From contig JAEUKI010000078.1 of the NCBI GenBank assembly GCA_016793325.1, forward strand, positions 62,001-126,000: DNA of 64,000 nt, given 5' to 3'. Position 1 is the first letter of the stretch. Each line of letters starts with the position of its first letter. The DNA is from Myxococcales bacterium (GTDB lineage Bacteria > Myxococcota_A > Polyangia > Polyangiales > Ga0077539). The notes under the pieces are model-generated. The model did no database searches and was not told the origin of the DNA. It saw only the letters and a list, made by a program, of their open reading frames with translations. The position numbers and the translations under genes were made by a program. This document shows, one piece after another, positions 52,177-60,675 of this stretch.

Positions 52177-52348
52177 GGCCTCACCCCCGCTGCCGCGCGC
52201 CCGTTCTCCCGCGAGGGATCGCGGGAGAGGGGCTTCGAGCACAGCGACGTCATCACGACGCCACCGAAGTCGATGACGCCCATGAAATCAAAGCCCCTCT
52301 CCCGCGATCCCTCGCGGGAGAGGGGCGCGCGGCAGCGGGGGTGAGGCC
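52177..52348. repeat. Palindromic intergenic repeat, copy C (hairpin core only)
   Basis: A nearly perfect long inverted repeat between the divergent UvrA-family gene and ccoI. The left arm, 52177-52235 (59 bp), and the right arm, 52291-52348 (58 bp), differ by a single-base change and one inserted base. The loop is 55 bp. Each arm contains the CCTCACCCCCGCTGCCGCGC block and its own inner CTCCCGCGAGGGATCGCGGGAG hairpin. The flanks show no similarity to copies A and B, so only the core is shared here. Such a structure can form a cruciform or act as a strong bidirectional transcription or mRNA-stability element. No gene is inside. Confidence 0.8.
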
Positions 52349-52477
52349 CCTCCCCGTTGCTGCACGCCCTGCACGCGGCTGCACCGTTTGCACTTGGGGC
52401 GCGCCCTGTTCGCCGTTTCGCGCAGAGAACGCACGTGCGGCGCGCTGGCACCGTCGTTGCTCGCTCGCGCACTCGCT

Positions 52478-54967
52478 ATGGCCTCTGCTCCTCTTGCGCT
52501 GGGTCCCGCGATTCGCGCAACGCCCGCAGCACCCGTCGCGCTCAGCGACGCGTCCTGCGCCCACTGCGGCGGCGTGATCGATGATCCCGCCCTCGCGCCG
52601 TACTGCTGCGAGGGCTGCGGCGCGGTCGCGGCCCTCCTGCGCAACGAAGGGCTCGAGCGCTACTACGACCTCCGCGGCGGGAGCGCGATCGCTCCGGCGC
52701 GCAGCGCAGAGGCGCCTCGTGACCTCGCGTGGATCGAGCCCCTCGAAGAGCGCATTCGCAGCGCGCCGGGGACCCTTCGCGTCGAGCTCGACCTCCAAGG
52801 CATCCAGTGCACGGCGTGCGTCTGGCTGCTCGACGAGCTCTTTCGCCGCGCGCCAGGGGCCCTTCGCTGCGAGGTCAACTCGGGCCTCGGGCACGTGAGC
52901 ATGCTCGTGACGAAGGAGTTCTCGCTTCGCGAGTACGTCACGACCGCCGGCAGATTGGGCTACCGCTTCGGGCTGCCCTCGAAGCAGAGCGACCGCGAAA
53001 TGCCTCGTCGATCGGGCCTCGTCGCGCGCCTCGGCGTGTGCGCCGCGCTCGCGATGAACGCGATGATCTTCGCGATCCCGCTGTACCTCGGGCTCGACTC
53101 GGGCCCGACGTACCACGCGTTTCGATGGATCTCCTTCGGGCTCGCGACGCTGAGCGTGATCGTCGGCGGCTCGGTCTTCGTGCGCTCGGCCGCCGTCGCG
53201 CTGCGCCAACGCATCCTGCACCTCGACGTCCCGATCGCGCTCGGGATCATCGCCGCGTGGTCGGGCTCGGCCCTGCACCACCTCAAGGGAATGGACGGCG
53301 CGGCCTACTTCGACACCGTCGCGGTCTTCATCGCGCTGATGCTCTTCGGTCGGTGGATGCAAGAGCGCGCGATCGAGCGCAATCGACGGATGCTCCTCGC
53401 GGACGACGGCGTCGAGAAGCTCCCCGCCCGCCGGGTGAGGGACGATCGAGTCGAGGTCGTTCGGTGTGCAGAAATCAAATCGGGCGATCGAATGCTGGTC
53501 GCCCCGGGCGAGCCCGTGCTCGTCGACGGCGTGCTGCGGGACCTCGAGGCGTCCGTCTCGCTCGACTGGATCCAAGGCGAGAGCGCTCCGCGGCCCGTGC
53601 TTCAGCGCGAGCTCGTCCCCGCGGGCGCGTTCAACGCGGGGAGCCGGGCGATCACCGTCGAGGCGAGCACGGACTTCGCTGCGTCTCCGCTGCGAGCGCT
53701 CTTGGGAAGCGCCCCGCGCGACGATCAAGCGCGGGCGACGCCGTGGTGGCAGACGCTCGCGCGCTACTACGTCCTCGCGGTGCTCACGCTCGCGACCGCG
53801 GGCCTCGTGGGCTGGTGGTACTTCGCGGGGCTCTCGCGCGCGCTCGAAGTCGTGACGGCGGTGCTCGTCGTGACGTGCCCCTGCGCGTTCGGGCTCGCCG
53901 CGCCGCTCGGCTACGAGATCGCGCAGTCGGGGCTCCGTCGCGTCGGCCTCTTCGTCCGCACCGCGGGCTTTCTCGATCGCGCCACCAAAGTGCGCCGCGT
54001 CGTCTTCGACAAGACCGGAACGGTCACGACCGGCGCCCTCGAAGTGAAGGACCCCTCGCCCCTCGTCGCGCTCGAGAGCGAAGACCGACAGACGCTCTTC
54101 AACCTCGTCGCGCGCTCGAGCCACCCGCGCGCGACCGCCGTGCGCAAGGCGCTCGAGAGGCTCGCGACCGGGGACGCAAGCGCTGCGACCGGCGCACAAG
54201 AATTCAACAGCCTCCACTTCGACAGCGCGCTCGACGTCGTCGAGCACATCGGCAAGGGCCTCGAGGTCACGGCGCGCGGCGCGACGTATCGGCTCGGCTC
54301 CGCGCCGTGGACGCTCGGCGACGGGGCCGAGGGCGAGCGGTTCGGCGAAGGAGCGCTCGTGTTTACGCGGACGAATCCCAGCGGCGGAGCGATCGAGACG
54401 CTCGCGATCGTCGAGACGGACGAAGTGTTGCGCCCCGACGCGCGTCGCGAGGTCGCCGCGCTCGAAGCCGAGGGCTACGAAGTGTGGCTGCTCAGCGGAG
54501 ACGCGCCTTTGCGCGTCGCGCGCACGGCTTGCACCTTGGGCATCCCCGAGGAGCGAGCGATCGGCGGATGCACGCCGAGCGACAAGCGTGCGTGGGTCGA
54601 GGCGCACGACCGCGGAGACACGCTCGTCGTCGGCGATGGCGTCAACGACGCGCCCGCGGTCTCTCTCGCGTTCTGCGCGGGAACGCCCGCGATCGACCGC
54701 CCCTTTCTCCCTGCGCGCACGGACTTCTACTTCACGACCGCGGGGCTGCATCCAGTGCGCGCGGCGCTCAAAACTGCGCGAATCCTCGCGAGGACCAACG
54801 CGCGCAACCTCGCCGCGGCGCTGGCCTACAACGTGCTCGTCGTCGCGTTGGCGCTGGCCGGCGGCATGTCCCCGCTGCTCTGCGCCGTGATCATGCCCGC
54901 GAGCACGTTGGTCTTCCTCTTGGCGACCTGGGTGCAACTGGGCGGGAGCAACGCGCCATGGAAGTGA
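52478..54967 (+). CDS. ccoI: Cu(+)-exporting P-type ATPase for cbb3 oxidase assembly
   Basis: An 829-residue P1B-ATPase of the CcoI/FixI type. The N-terminal Cys cluster (CAHCGG, CCEGC) is followed by an HMA-like domain with Cys111-Thr-Ala-Cys114. The transmembrane CPC motif is at 467-469, the phosphorylation motif DKTGT at 511-515, and GDGVNDAP follows. In other bacteria CcoI exports Cu(I) to the periplasm for cbb3 oxidase. The next gene is ccoS, overlapping by 10 bp, then the oxidase genes, which fits. It is the first gene of the locus rather than lying after the structural genes. ATG 52478 is the first start giving the Cys-rich domain. Confidence 0.93.
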   Translation: MASAPLALGPAIRATPAAPVALSDASCAHCGGVIDDPALAPYCCEGCGAVAALLRNEGLERYYDLRGGSAIAPARSAEAPRDLAWIEPLEERIRSAPGTLRVELDLQGIQCTACVWLLDELFRRAPGALRCEVNSGLGHVSMLVTKEFSLREYVTTAGRLGYRFGLPSKQSDREMPRRSGLVARLGVCAALAMNAMIFAIPLYLGLDSGPTYHAFRWISFGLATLSVIVGGSVFVRSAAVALRQRILHLDVPIALGIIAAWSGSALHHLKGMDGAAYFDTVAVFIALMLFGRWMQERAIERNRRMLLADDGVEKLPARRVRDDRVEVVRCAEIKSGDRMLVAPGEPVLVDGVLRDLEASVSLDWIQGESAPRPVLQRELVPAGAFNAGSRAITVEASTDFAASPLRALLGSAPRDDQARATPWWQTLARYYVLAVLTLATAGLVGWWYFAGLSRALEVVTAVLVVTCPCAFGLAAPLGYEIAQSGLRRVGLFVRTAGFLDRATKVRRVVFDKTGTVTTGALEVKDPSPLVALESEDRQTLFNLVARSSHPRATAVRKALERLATGDASAATGAQEFNSLHFDSALDVVEHIGKGLEVTARGATYRLGSAPWTLGDGAEGERFGEGALVFTRTNPSGGAIETLAIVETDEVLRPDARREVAALEAEGYEVWLLSGDAPLRVARTACTLGIPEERAIGGCTPSDKRAWVEAHDRGDTLVVGDGVNDAPAVSLAFCAGTPAIDRPFLPARTDFYFTTAGLHPVRAALKTARILARTNARNLAAALAYNVLVVALALAGGMSPLLCAVIMPASTLVFLLATWVQLGGSNAPWK

Positions 54968-55113
54968 TCGTTCTTCAAGCCTTCGTCAGCCTGATGCTGG
55001 TGCTCTGCATGCTGCTTCTCTTCGGACACATGCTCCGAAAGCGCACGCCCGAGCACGCCGATCGGCTGGCCCTGATGCCGCTCGAAGACGACGAGTCCTC
55101 GCAGGGCAAGTGA
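54958..55113 (+). CDS. ccoS: Cbb3-type oxidase assembly protein CcoS
   Basis: A 51-residue membrane protein of the CcoS family. It has a single membrane segment (IVLQAFVSLMLVLCMLLLFG) and a short acidic, charged tail (LALMPLEDDESSQGK). CcoS is needed for cofactor insertion into cbb3 oxidase. It starts 10 bp before the end of ccoI, so the two are translationally coupled. It is recognised by size, single segment and position in a cbb3 locus; sequence alone would be weak evidence for such a small protein. Confidence 0.8.
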   Translation: MEVIVLQAFVSLMLVLCMLLLFGHMLRKRTPEHADRLALMPLEDDESSQGK

Positions 55114-55165
55114 GCGCTGCTCGCAGATCAAAGACATCGATTTCTTTTTGCAACGAGACACACGA

Positions 55166-55171
55166 AAGGAG
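55166..55171 (+). promoter_or_regulatory. Ribosome binding site of ccoNO
   Basis: AAGGAG 8 bases before ATG 55180. It fixes that start over a GTG at 55171 that lies within the site itself. The 52 bases before it (55114-55165) form the least GC-rich patch of the locus, with ATCGATTTCTTTTTGC. No FNR-type palindrome is visible there. Confidence 0.75.
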
Positions 55172-55179
55172 TGCTGCTC

Positions 55180-57546
55180 ATGGACGGCGGCGGTTCCTCG
55201 GCTGAATCCGAGGTCGTCGAGACGGAGCGCGTCGCGTACAACGATGCGGTCGTCCGAAACTTCATCTGGGCGTCGGTAGTGTTCGGCGTCGTCGGGATGC
55301 TCTTGGGCGTGATCATCGCCCTTCAGCTCGCCTGGTGGCCTGCCAACGCGGCGTCCTTCCTCACCTTCGGACGCTTGCGCCCGTTGCACACAAACGCGGT
55401 GATCTTCGCGTTCGTGGGCAACATGATGTTCGCCGGCGTCTACTACTCGACGCAGCGACTCTGCAAAGCGCGCATGGCGAGCGACCTGCTCTCGAACATC
55501 CACTTCTGGGGATGGCAGGCGATCATCGTGTCCGCGGTCGCGACGCTGCCCTTCGGCATCACGACCAGCAAGGAGTACGCAGAGCTCGAGTGGCCGATCG
55601 ACATCGCGATCGCGCTCATTTGGGTGGTCTTCGCGGTGAACTTCTTCTGGACGCTCGCCAAGCGCCGCGAGAAACACCTGTACGTCGCGCTGTGGTTCTA
55701 CATCTCCACGATCATCACCGTGGCGATGCTCCACATCGTCAACTCGCTCGCGATCCCCGTGAGCTTCTTGAAGAGCTACTCGGTGTTCGGCGGCGCGCAA
55801 GACGCGCTCGTGCAGTGGTGGTACGGACACAACGCGGTCGCGTTCTTCCTCACGACGCCGATCCTCGGGATCATGTACTACTTCGTCCCGAAGGCCTCGG
55901 GGCGGCCGGTGTACTCGTACCGACTGTCTATCGTTCACTTCTGGGCGCTGGTGTTCATGTACATCTGGGCAGGGCCTCACCACCTGCTCTTCACCGCGCT
56001 TCCTGACTGGGCGCAGACGCTCGGAATGATCTTCTCGGTCATGCTCTGGGCCCCGTCGTGGGGCGGCATGATCAACGGTCTGCTCACGCTCCGCGGAGCG
56101 TGGGACAAGCTGCGCACGGACCCGGTTCTCAAGTTCTTCGCCGCGGGCGTGACGTTCTACGGCATGGCCACGTTCGAGGGACCATTGCTCTCGATCAAGA
56201 GCGTCTCGGGCCTCGCGCACTACACGGACTGGATCGTCGGACACGTCCACTCGGGCGCCCTCGGGTGGAACGGCTTCGTCGCCGCAGCGATGTTCTACTG
56301 GCTCGTCCCGAGGCTGTACGGAACGAAGCTCTACTCGACGAAGGCCGCGGACGCCCACTTCTACATGGGCACCTTCGGGATCTTGATCTACGCGCTCTCG
56401 ATGTGGGCCAGCGGCGTGACGCAAGGGCTCATGTGGCGCGCGCTCACCTCCAACGGCGCGCTGCAGTACCCGAACTTCGTCGAGACCACCGTCGCGATCC
56501 AGAGCATGTACTGGGCGCGCCTCGTCGGCGGCCTGCTCTACCTCGCGGGCATGTGCGTCATGGCGTGGAACCTCGTCATGACCGCGCGCGCCGGCAAAGC
56601 CGTCAACGTCGAGACCAACGTCACGTACGCGAAGGACACCGCGCCGCCCGTTCGCTGGACCGAGGTCGTCTTCGCGATGCCCGTGGTCCTCACGGCGGTC
56701 GTCCTCGCGCTGCTCGGCACCCTCGCCTTCGTCGACGGAATGGCCGGTGTTTTCACCGTCGGAATGGCCTTCGGCATCGGCACCGTCGGCGCCATCTTGA
56801 TGCAAGTCGCCCGCGGCGCGGGCGGCGCGAGCTGGCACCGTCTGCTCGAGGGCAAGCCCCTCGCGTTCACCGCGTTCACCACGATCGGCGTGCTCATCGG
56901 CGGGATCGTCGAGATCGTTCCCATCGTCGTGCAGAAGCCTTCGGATCCGCGCACGACCAACGCCCCGGCGCCGCTTCGCTCGCTCGAGCTCGCCGGTCGC
57001 GACGTGTACATCTCCGAGGGCTGCTACGTCTGCCACTCGCAGATGATCCGGCCTTTCCGCTGGGAAACGCAGCGGTACGGCGAGCGCTCGACCATCATGG
57101 ACTCGATGTACGACCACCCCTTCCAGTGGGGATCGAAGCGCACGGGCCCGGACCTCGCGCGCGAAGGTGGCAAGTACCCGAACCTCTGGCACTGGCGCCA
57201 CATGATCGATCCGCGCGCCACGTCGCCCGGCTCGATCATGCCGCCGTACCCGCACCTGCGCTCGAACACCGTCGACTTCGCTCGCACGTCTGCGTCGATG
57301 TCCGCGCTTCGAACAGTGGGCGTCCCCTACACGCAGGAGCAGATCAACAACGCCCCCAACGAGGCGCGCACGATGGCCCAAGCGATCGTCCGCGACCTGC
57401 GCGAGCAGGGCGTCCCCAACGTGCAAGAGAACAGCGAGCTCGTGGCGCTGATCGCGTACTTGCAGCGGCTCGGAGTCGCGTCGCCCCCGGCGGTCGCCGC
57501 GCACACCACGAGCGCGTCCACCAACAACGCTGTCGCGAGTCGCTGA
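55180..57546 (+). CDS. ccoNO: Fused cbb3 cytochrome oxidase subunits I and II (CcoN-CcoO)
   Basis: A 788-residue fusion. The CcoN part (about 1-495, twelve to fourteen membrane segments) has the haem-b ligand His70 in RPLHTNAV, the CuB/Tyr region WWYGHNAVAFFLTTP and the catalytic-Tyr segment GIMYYFVPKA. Two adjacent His lie in AGPHHLLF, and the haem-binding His-x-His is in GHVHSG. The CcoO part (about 570-788) has one membrane segment (GVLIGGIVEIVPIVV) and a c-type haem site Cys615-x-x-Cys618-His619 (CYVCHSQM). It is the terminal oxidase catalytic core with high O2 affinity, in the inner membrane. Fused ccoNO occurs in a few lineages. Confidence 0.95.
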   Translation: MDGGGSSAESEVVETERVAYNDAVVRNFIWASVVFGVVGMLLGVIIALQLAWWPANAASFLTFGRLRPLHTNAVIFAFVGNMMFAGVYYSTQRLCKARMASDLLSNIHFWGWQAIIVSAVATLPFGITTSKEYAELEWPIDIAIALIWVVFAVNFFWTLAKRREKHLYVALWFYISTIITVAMLHIVNSLAIPVSFLKSYSVFGGAQDALVQWWYGHNAVAFFLTTPILGIMYYFVPKASGRPVYSYRLSIVHFWALVFMYIWAGPHHLLFTALPDWAQTLGMIFSVMLWAPSWGGMINGLLTLRGAWDKLRTDPVLKFFAAGVTFYGMATFEGPLLSIKSVSGLAHYTDWIVGHVHSGALGWNGFVAAAMFYWLVPRLYGTKLYSTKAADAHFYMGTFGILIYALSMWASGVTQGLMWRALTSNGALQYPNFVETTVAIQSMYWARLVGGLLYLAGMCVMAWNLVMTARAGKAVNVETNVTYAKDTAPPVRWTEVVFAMPVVLTAVVLALLGTLAFVDGMAGVFTVGMAFGIGTVGAILMQVARGAGGASWHRLLEGKPLAFTAFTTIGVLIGGIVEIVPIVVQKPSDPRTTNAPAPLRSLELAGRDVYISEGCYVCHSQMIRPFRWETQRYGERSTIMDSMYDHPFQWGSKRTGPDLAREGGKYPNLWHWRHMIDPRATSPGSIMPPYPHLRSNTVDFARTSASMSALRTVGVPYTQEQINNAPNEARTMAQAIVRDLREQGVPNVQENSELVALIAYLQRLGVASPPAVAAHTTSASTNNAVASR

Positions 57547-57558
57547 GGAGGATCGACC

Positions 57559-57792
57559 ATGTTCGCTCAGTACGCTCAGACCCTGCGCCAGACCTCGCTG
57601 CTCGTCATGCCGATGGTCGCGCTGCTCTGGTTCTTCGCGATGTTCGTCATCGTGCTCGTCCGCTACTCGCGCGCGAGCAAGAGCTCGTTCGACCCCGCCG
57701 CGCAGCTGCCGCTCCTCGAGGACGACGCTGCGATGGCGACCACCACGACGACCACTCCGTCCGAAGTGAAGGAGGCGCGCAATGTCCGCTGA
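57559..57792 (+). CDS. ccoQ: CcoQ-like small subunit of cbb3 oxidase
   Basis: A 77-residue protein. It has one membrane segment (SLLVMPMVALLWFFAMFVIVLV) and a cytoplasmic tail beginning RYSRASKSSFDPAAQLP, with an acidic LLEDDAA and a Thr run. CcoQ normally stabilises the CcoNOP complex. GAGGAGG seven bases before the ATG is a good ribosome site. The last 11 bases overlap ccoP. CcoQ is poorly conserved, so the call rests on position between ccoNO and ccoP and on the single N-terminal segment. Confidence 0.82.
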   Translation: MFAQYAQTLRQTSLLVMPMVALLWFFAMFVIVLVRYSRASKSSFDPAAQLPLLEDDAAMATTTTTTPSEVKEARNVR

Positions 57793-58393
57793 CAGCCTCG
57801 CGCACGGCAAGCACGCACACCTGCAAACAGGAATCGGCGTCGACACGCCGGCCGACACCGTCGTTCACGCCGTCGATGACATCGAGGAGTACGACAACCG
57901 ATTGCCCAACTGGTGGTTGCTCACGTTCTACGCGACGATCATCTTCTCGGTCGGGTACTTCTTTCACTATCAGATGCTCGGCGGCGAGGGCACGATCTCG
58001 TCGTACGAGCGCGAGATGCAGCCTGTGTGGGCCGCAGAGGCCGCTCGATTGCGCGCTGCAGGAGCGGTCACGCCCCAGATGCTCACCGCGCTCGCGCGCG
58101 ATCAGAGCATCGTGTCCCAAGGACGCGCGCTCTTCGCGACGAACTGCGCCTCGTGCCACGCGGCCAACGGCGGCGGCGGCATCGGGCCGAACCTCACGGA
58201 CAGCGCGTGGATCCACGGAGGCGCCGCGGATCGGATCTATCGCACCATCACGACGGGCGTGACCAACAAGGGAATGCCCGCGTGGGGCGCGCAGCTCGGC
58301 GCCGATCGCGTTCAAGCGATCACCGCGTTCGTGCTGACGATGAAGAACACAAACGTCCCCGGCGGACGCGCCGCGCAGGGCACGCCAGAGTGA
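57782..58393 (+). CDS. ccoP: Cbb3 oxidase subunit III, single-haem CcoP
   Basis: A 203-residue protein. It starts with the cytoplasmic segment of the family (VHAVDDIEEYDNRLPNWW), then one membrane helix (FYATIIFSVGYFFHY). One cytochrome c domain follows with Cys122-x-x-Cys125-His126 (CASCH) and a distal Met in NKGMPAWG. Canonical CcoP has two haem c domains and is about 290-310 residues; only one is present here, so the electron-transfer chain to CcoO differs. It overlaps ccoQ by 11 bp. Soluble cytochromes may replace the missing haem. Confidence 0.9.
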   Translation: MSADSLAHGKHAHLQTGIGVDTPADTVVHAVDDIEEYDNRLPNWWLLTFYATIIFSVGYFFHYQMLGGEGTISSYEREMQPVWAAEAARLRAAGAVTPQMLTALARDQSIVSQGRALFATNCASCHAANGGGGIGPNLTDSAWIHGGAADRIYRTITTGVTNKGMPAWGAQLGADRVQAITAFVLTMKNTNVPGGRAAQGTPE

Positions 58394-58404
58394 ATCGAAC
58401 GGAG

Positions 58405-58444
58405 TCCTCGCGGACTCCTACGGTGCGCGGACGGTCCGCGAGGA
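58405..58444 (+). terminator. Hairpin between ccoP and ccoG
   Basis: An 11-bp perfect inverted repeat (TCCTCGCGGAC at 58405-58415 with its reverse complement at 58434-58444, 18-base loop). It falls in the 64-bp spacer after ccoP. It lacks a following T-run, so it is not a classical intrinsic terminator. It may act in mRNA stability or limit read-through from the structural genes into ccoG. Confidence 0.45.
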
Positions 58445-58457
58445 GATCGCTGAGTTC

Positions 58458-59855
58458 ATGGCTCGCAAGCTGCCAGTATTGGAGACGAGCGGCGCGCTTC
58501 GGCACGACGGCTCGCGGCGGGTGATCCACCCCGCGGATGTGCACGGACGCTTCAACACCGCGCGAAAAGCGCTGTTCTACGCGCTCGTCGCGATCATGCT
58601 CTCGTTGCCGTGGATCAAGATCAACGGCAACCCGGCGGTGCTCCTCGACATCCCAGCGCGGCGCTTCTTCTTGTTCGGTGGGACGTTCAACGCGCAAGAC
58701 GGCGCGATGCTGTTCTTCGTGCTCATCGCGATCGCGTGGGCGCTCGTGACGATCACGACGCTCGCCGGCCGCGTGTGGTGCGGATGGTCTTGCCCGCAGA
58801 CGGTGTTTCTCGAAGGGCTCTTTCGCCCGATCGAGCGGCTCGTGCTCGGCAACGCCAACAAGCGCATCGCGCAAGACACCCAACCCGCGACCGCGGGCCT
58901 CGTGGTGAAGAAGGCCATCGTTCACGTGTTGTGGTTCGCGGCCGCCGCGCTCGTCGCGCACGCGGTGGTGAGCTTCTTCGTCCCGCCGCAGACGCTCGCG
59001 AGGTTCATCCCGCGCGGGCCGAGCTCGAGCCCGACGACCTTCCTCTGGTCCGCGGCGTTCACGGGCGTGATCTATTTCAACTTCGCCTGGTTTCGCGAGC
59101 AGACGTGCTTGATCGTCTGCCCGTACGGCAGGCTCCAATCCGCGCTCGTCGACAAGGACTCGCTCACGGTCGGCTACGACAAGCGCCGCGGCGAACCGCG
59201 TGGAAAAGCCGCGGACAAAGAGAAGAGCCCCGAGTCCTTCGGCGACTGCGTCGACTGCAAGCGCTGCGTGGTCGTGTGCCCGACCGGCATCGACATTCGC
59301 AACGGGCCGCAGCTCGATTGCATCGGCTGCACGGCGTGCATCGACGCGTGCGACGAGGTGATGGACAAGCTCCACCGCCCGCGCGGGCTCGTCCGGTACG
59401 ACTCGCTCAACGGGCTCGACGGAGACAAGAAGCGCATCGTTCGTCCGCGCGTGCTGGCGTACGCGCTCGCGGGCCTCGCGCTCTTCTCTGCGGGCACCTG
59501 CGCGTTTCGGGCTCGCAAAGACTTCGTCGCGAACGTGCTTCGCGTGCAGGGCGCGCCCTACACGCTCGAGGGCGACACCGTGCGCAACGCGTTCGAGCTT
59601 CACGTCGTGAACAAGCGCAACGACACGAGCGTGTACCTCATCGAGCCCGTCGCGCAGGGCACGGTGCGCTTCGTCGTTCCGCTCACCAGGATCTCGCTCG
59701 GGCCCTTCGCCGACGCGCGCGCCCCGGTGTTCGTCGTCTCGCAGCGCGGAAATCCCGCGGGAGACTTCGTCGCCCAGCTCCGCGTTCGCCGCGACGGCGC
59801 CCCGGCAAACGAGACGATCACCGTCAGCGCTCCCTGCCTCGCGCCGGGACGCTGA
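58458..59855 (+). CDS. ccoG: Cbb3 oxidase assembly ferredoxin-like protein CcoG
   Basis: A 465-residue protein of the FixG/RdxA family. Four or five membrane segments (ALFYALVAIMLSL, FFVLIAIAWALVTITTLAG, IVHVLWFAAAALVAHAVV, FLWSAAFTGVIYFNF) flank two 4Fe-4S cluster motifs, CVDCKRCVVVCP and CIGCTACIDAC. The conserved WCGWSCPQTVF and QTCLIVCPYGRLQ are present. The C-terminal region is the Ig-like FixG domain. CcoG reduces Cu for cbb3 assembly. It completes the locus together with ccoI and ccoS; ccoH is not found here. Confidence 0.92.
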   Translation: MARKLPVLETSGALRHDGSRRVIHPADVHGRFNTARKALFYALVAIMLSLPWIKINGNPAVLLDIPARRFFLFGGTFNAQDGAMLFFVLIAIAWALVTITTLAGRVWCGWSCPQTVFLEGLFRPIERLVLGNANKRIAQDTQPATAGLVVKKAIVHVLWFAAAALVAHAVVSFFVPPQTLARFIPRGPSSSPTTFLWSAAFTGVIYFNFAWFREQTCLIVCPYGRLQSALVDKDSLTVGYDKRRGEPRGKAADKEKSPESFGDCVDCKRCVVVCPTGIDIRNGPQLDCIGCTACIDACDEVMDKLHRPRGLVRYDSLNGLDGDKKRIVRPRVLAYALAGLALFSAGTCAFRARKDFVANVLRVQGAPYTLEGDTVRNAFELHVVNKRNDTSVYLIEPVAQGTVRFVVPLTRISLGPFADARAPVFVVSQRGNPAGDFVAQLRVRRDGAPANETITVSAPCLAPGR

Positions 59856-59889
59856 ACGCCCTCCCTCCATCACACACACACAATCAACC

Positions 59890-60636
59890 ATGGAGCTCGT
59901 CGCACTCGCCGCCGCCTTCGCCGCTGGCCTCGCCGCCTCGGGGCACTGCGTCGCGATGTGCGGCTCGGTCACGTGCACGATCGACGCGTCGTGCGCTCCG
60001 GGGTCGCGCGCGAGGACGCACGGGCTCTTTCTCGCCGGTCGCGTCGGCGGCTACGCGCTCGCGGGCCTCGCAGCCGGCTCGCTCGGAGGAGCGCTTCGCG
60101 CGATCGCCCCGACGAGCGCGCAGTGGGGCGTGCGCGCCGCCGTCGCGCTGCTCGGGGTGTTCGTCGGGCTTCAAACCGCCGGTGTATTGCGGGTGTTTTC
60201 GGCGTTCGAGCCCGCGTTGAAGGGCCTGTTCGCCAAGGTCTCGCCCGCCGTGAAGCGACGGTTGCGATCGCCCTCCGCGAGCGCCTCGCTCACGCTCGGG
60301 CTGCTCTGGTCGCTCGTCCCGTGCGGAATGGTCTACGCCGCCCTCGCCCTCGCGGCCACGTCGGGCGGAGCGCTCTCGGGCGCGCTCTCGATGGTGGCGT
60401 TCGGGCTCGGGACCGCCCCGGCGCTGCTCGGCCTCGCGTGGCTGTCATCGCGATTTCGTCAGACAAATTCCAAGCAAAACAAGTGGCTCTCCCGCGCTCG
60501 CGTCGCGCTCGGGCTCACGGTCGCGCTGCTCTCGCTCGCCGAAGGATGGCGCTCGATGGAGCGCGCCGGCTGGTTCGGGGACGCGACGCGCGTCGTGTGG
60601 GACCGCGCCGACCACTGCGCGCCTCCCCCTCGCTGA
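59890..60636 (+). CDS. SafE/DUF-type sulfite-exporter-like membrane protein of the cbb3 locus
   Basis: A 248-residue membrane protein with six or more hydrophobic segments. The Cys motif SGHCVAMCGSV is at the N-terminus and LVPCGMVYAALALA in the middle. This is the TauE/SafE-like family that in many genomes sits next to ccoI/ccoH-type genes and is annotated as a sulfite exporter; the Cys residues suggest thiol or metal chemistry in the membrane. It follows ccoG by 34 bp on the same strand, so it likely serves cbb3 or copper handling. Its family is recognised, its substrate is not. Confidence 0.78.
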   Translation: MELVALAAAFAAGLAASGHCVAMCGSVTCTIDASCAPGSRARTHGLFLAGRVGGYALAGLAAGSLGGALRAIAPTSAQWGVRAAVALLGVFVGLQTAGVLRVFSAFEPALKGLFAKVSPAVKRRLRSPSASASLTLGLLWSLVPCGMVYAALALAATSGGALSGALSMVAFGLGTAPALLGLAWLSSRFRQTNSKQNKWLSRARVALGLTVALLSLAEGWRSMERAGWFGDATRVVWDRADHCAPPPR

Positions 60637-60675
60637 GCGCAAGCCTTGCGCGTATGCTCTCGAGTCGTTTCAACG

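Noticed and set aside
52110..52577. Plus-strand frame between the UvrA-family gene and ccoI
   Set aside because: It is built from palindromic copy C and runs into ccoI in a different frame from the ATPase motifs.
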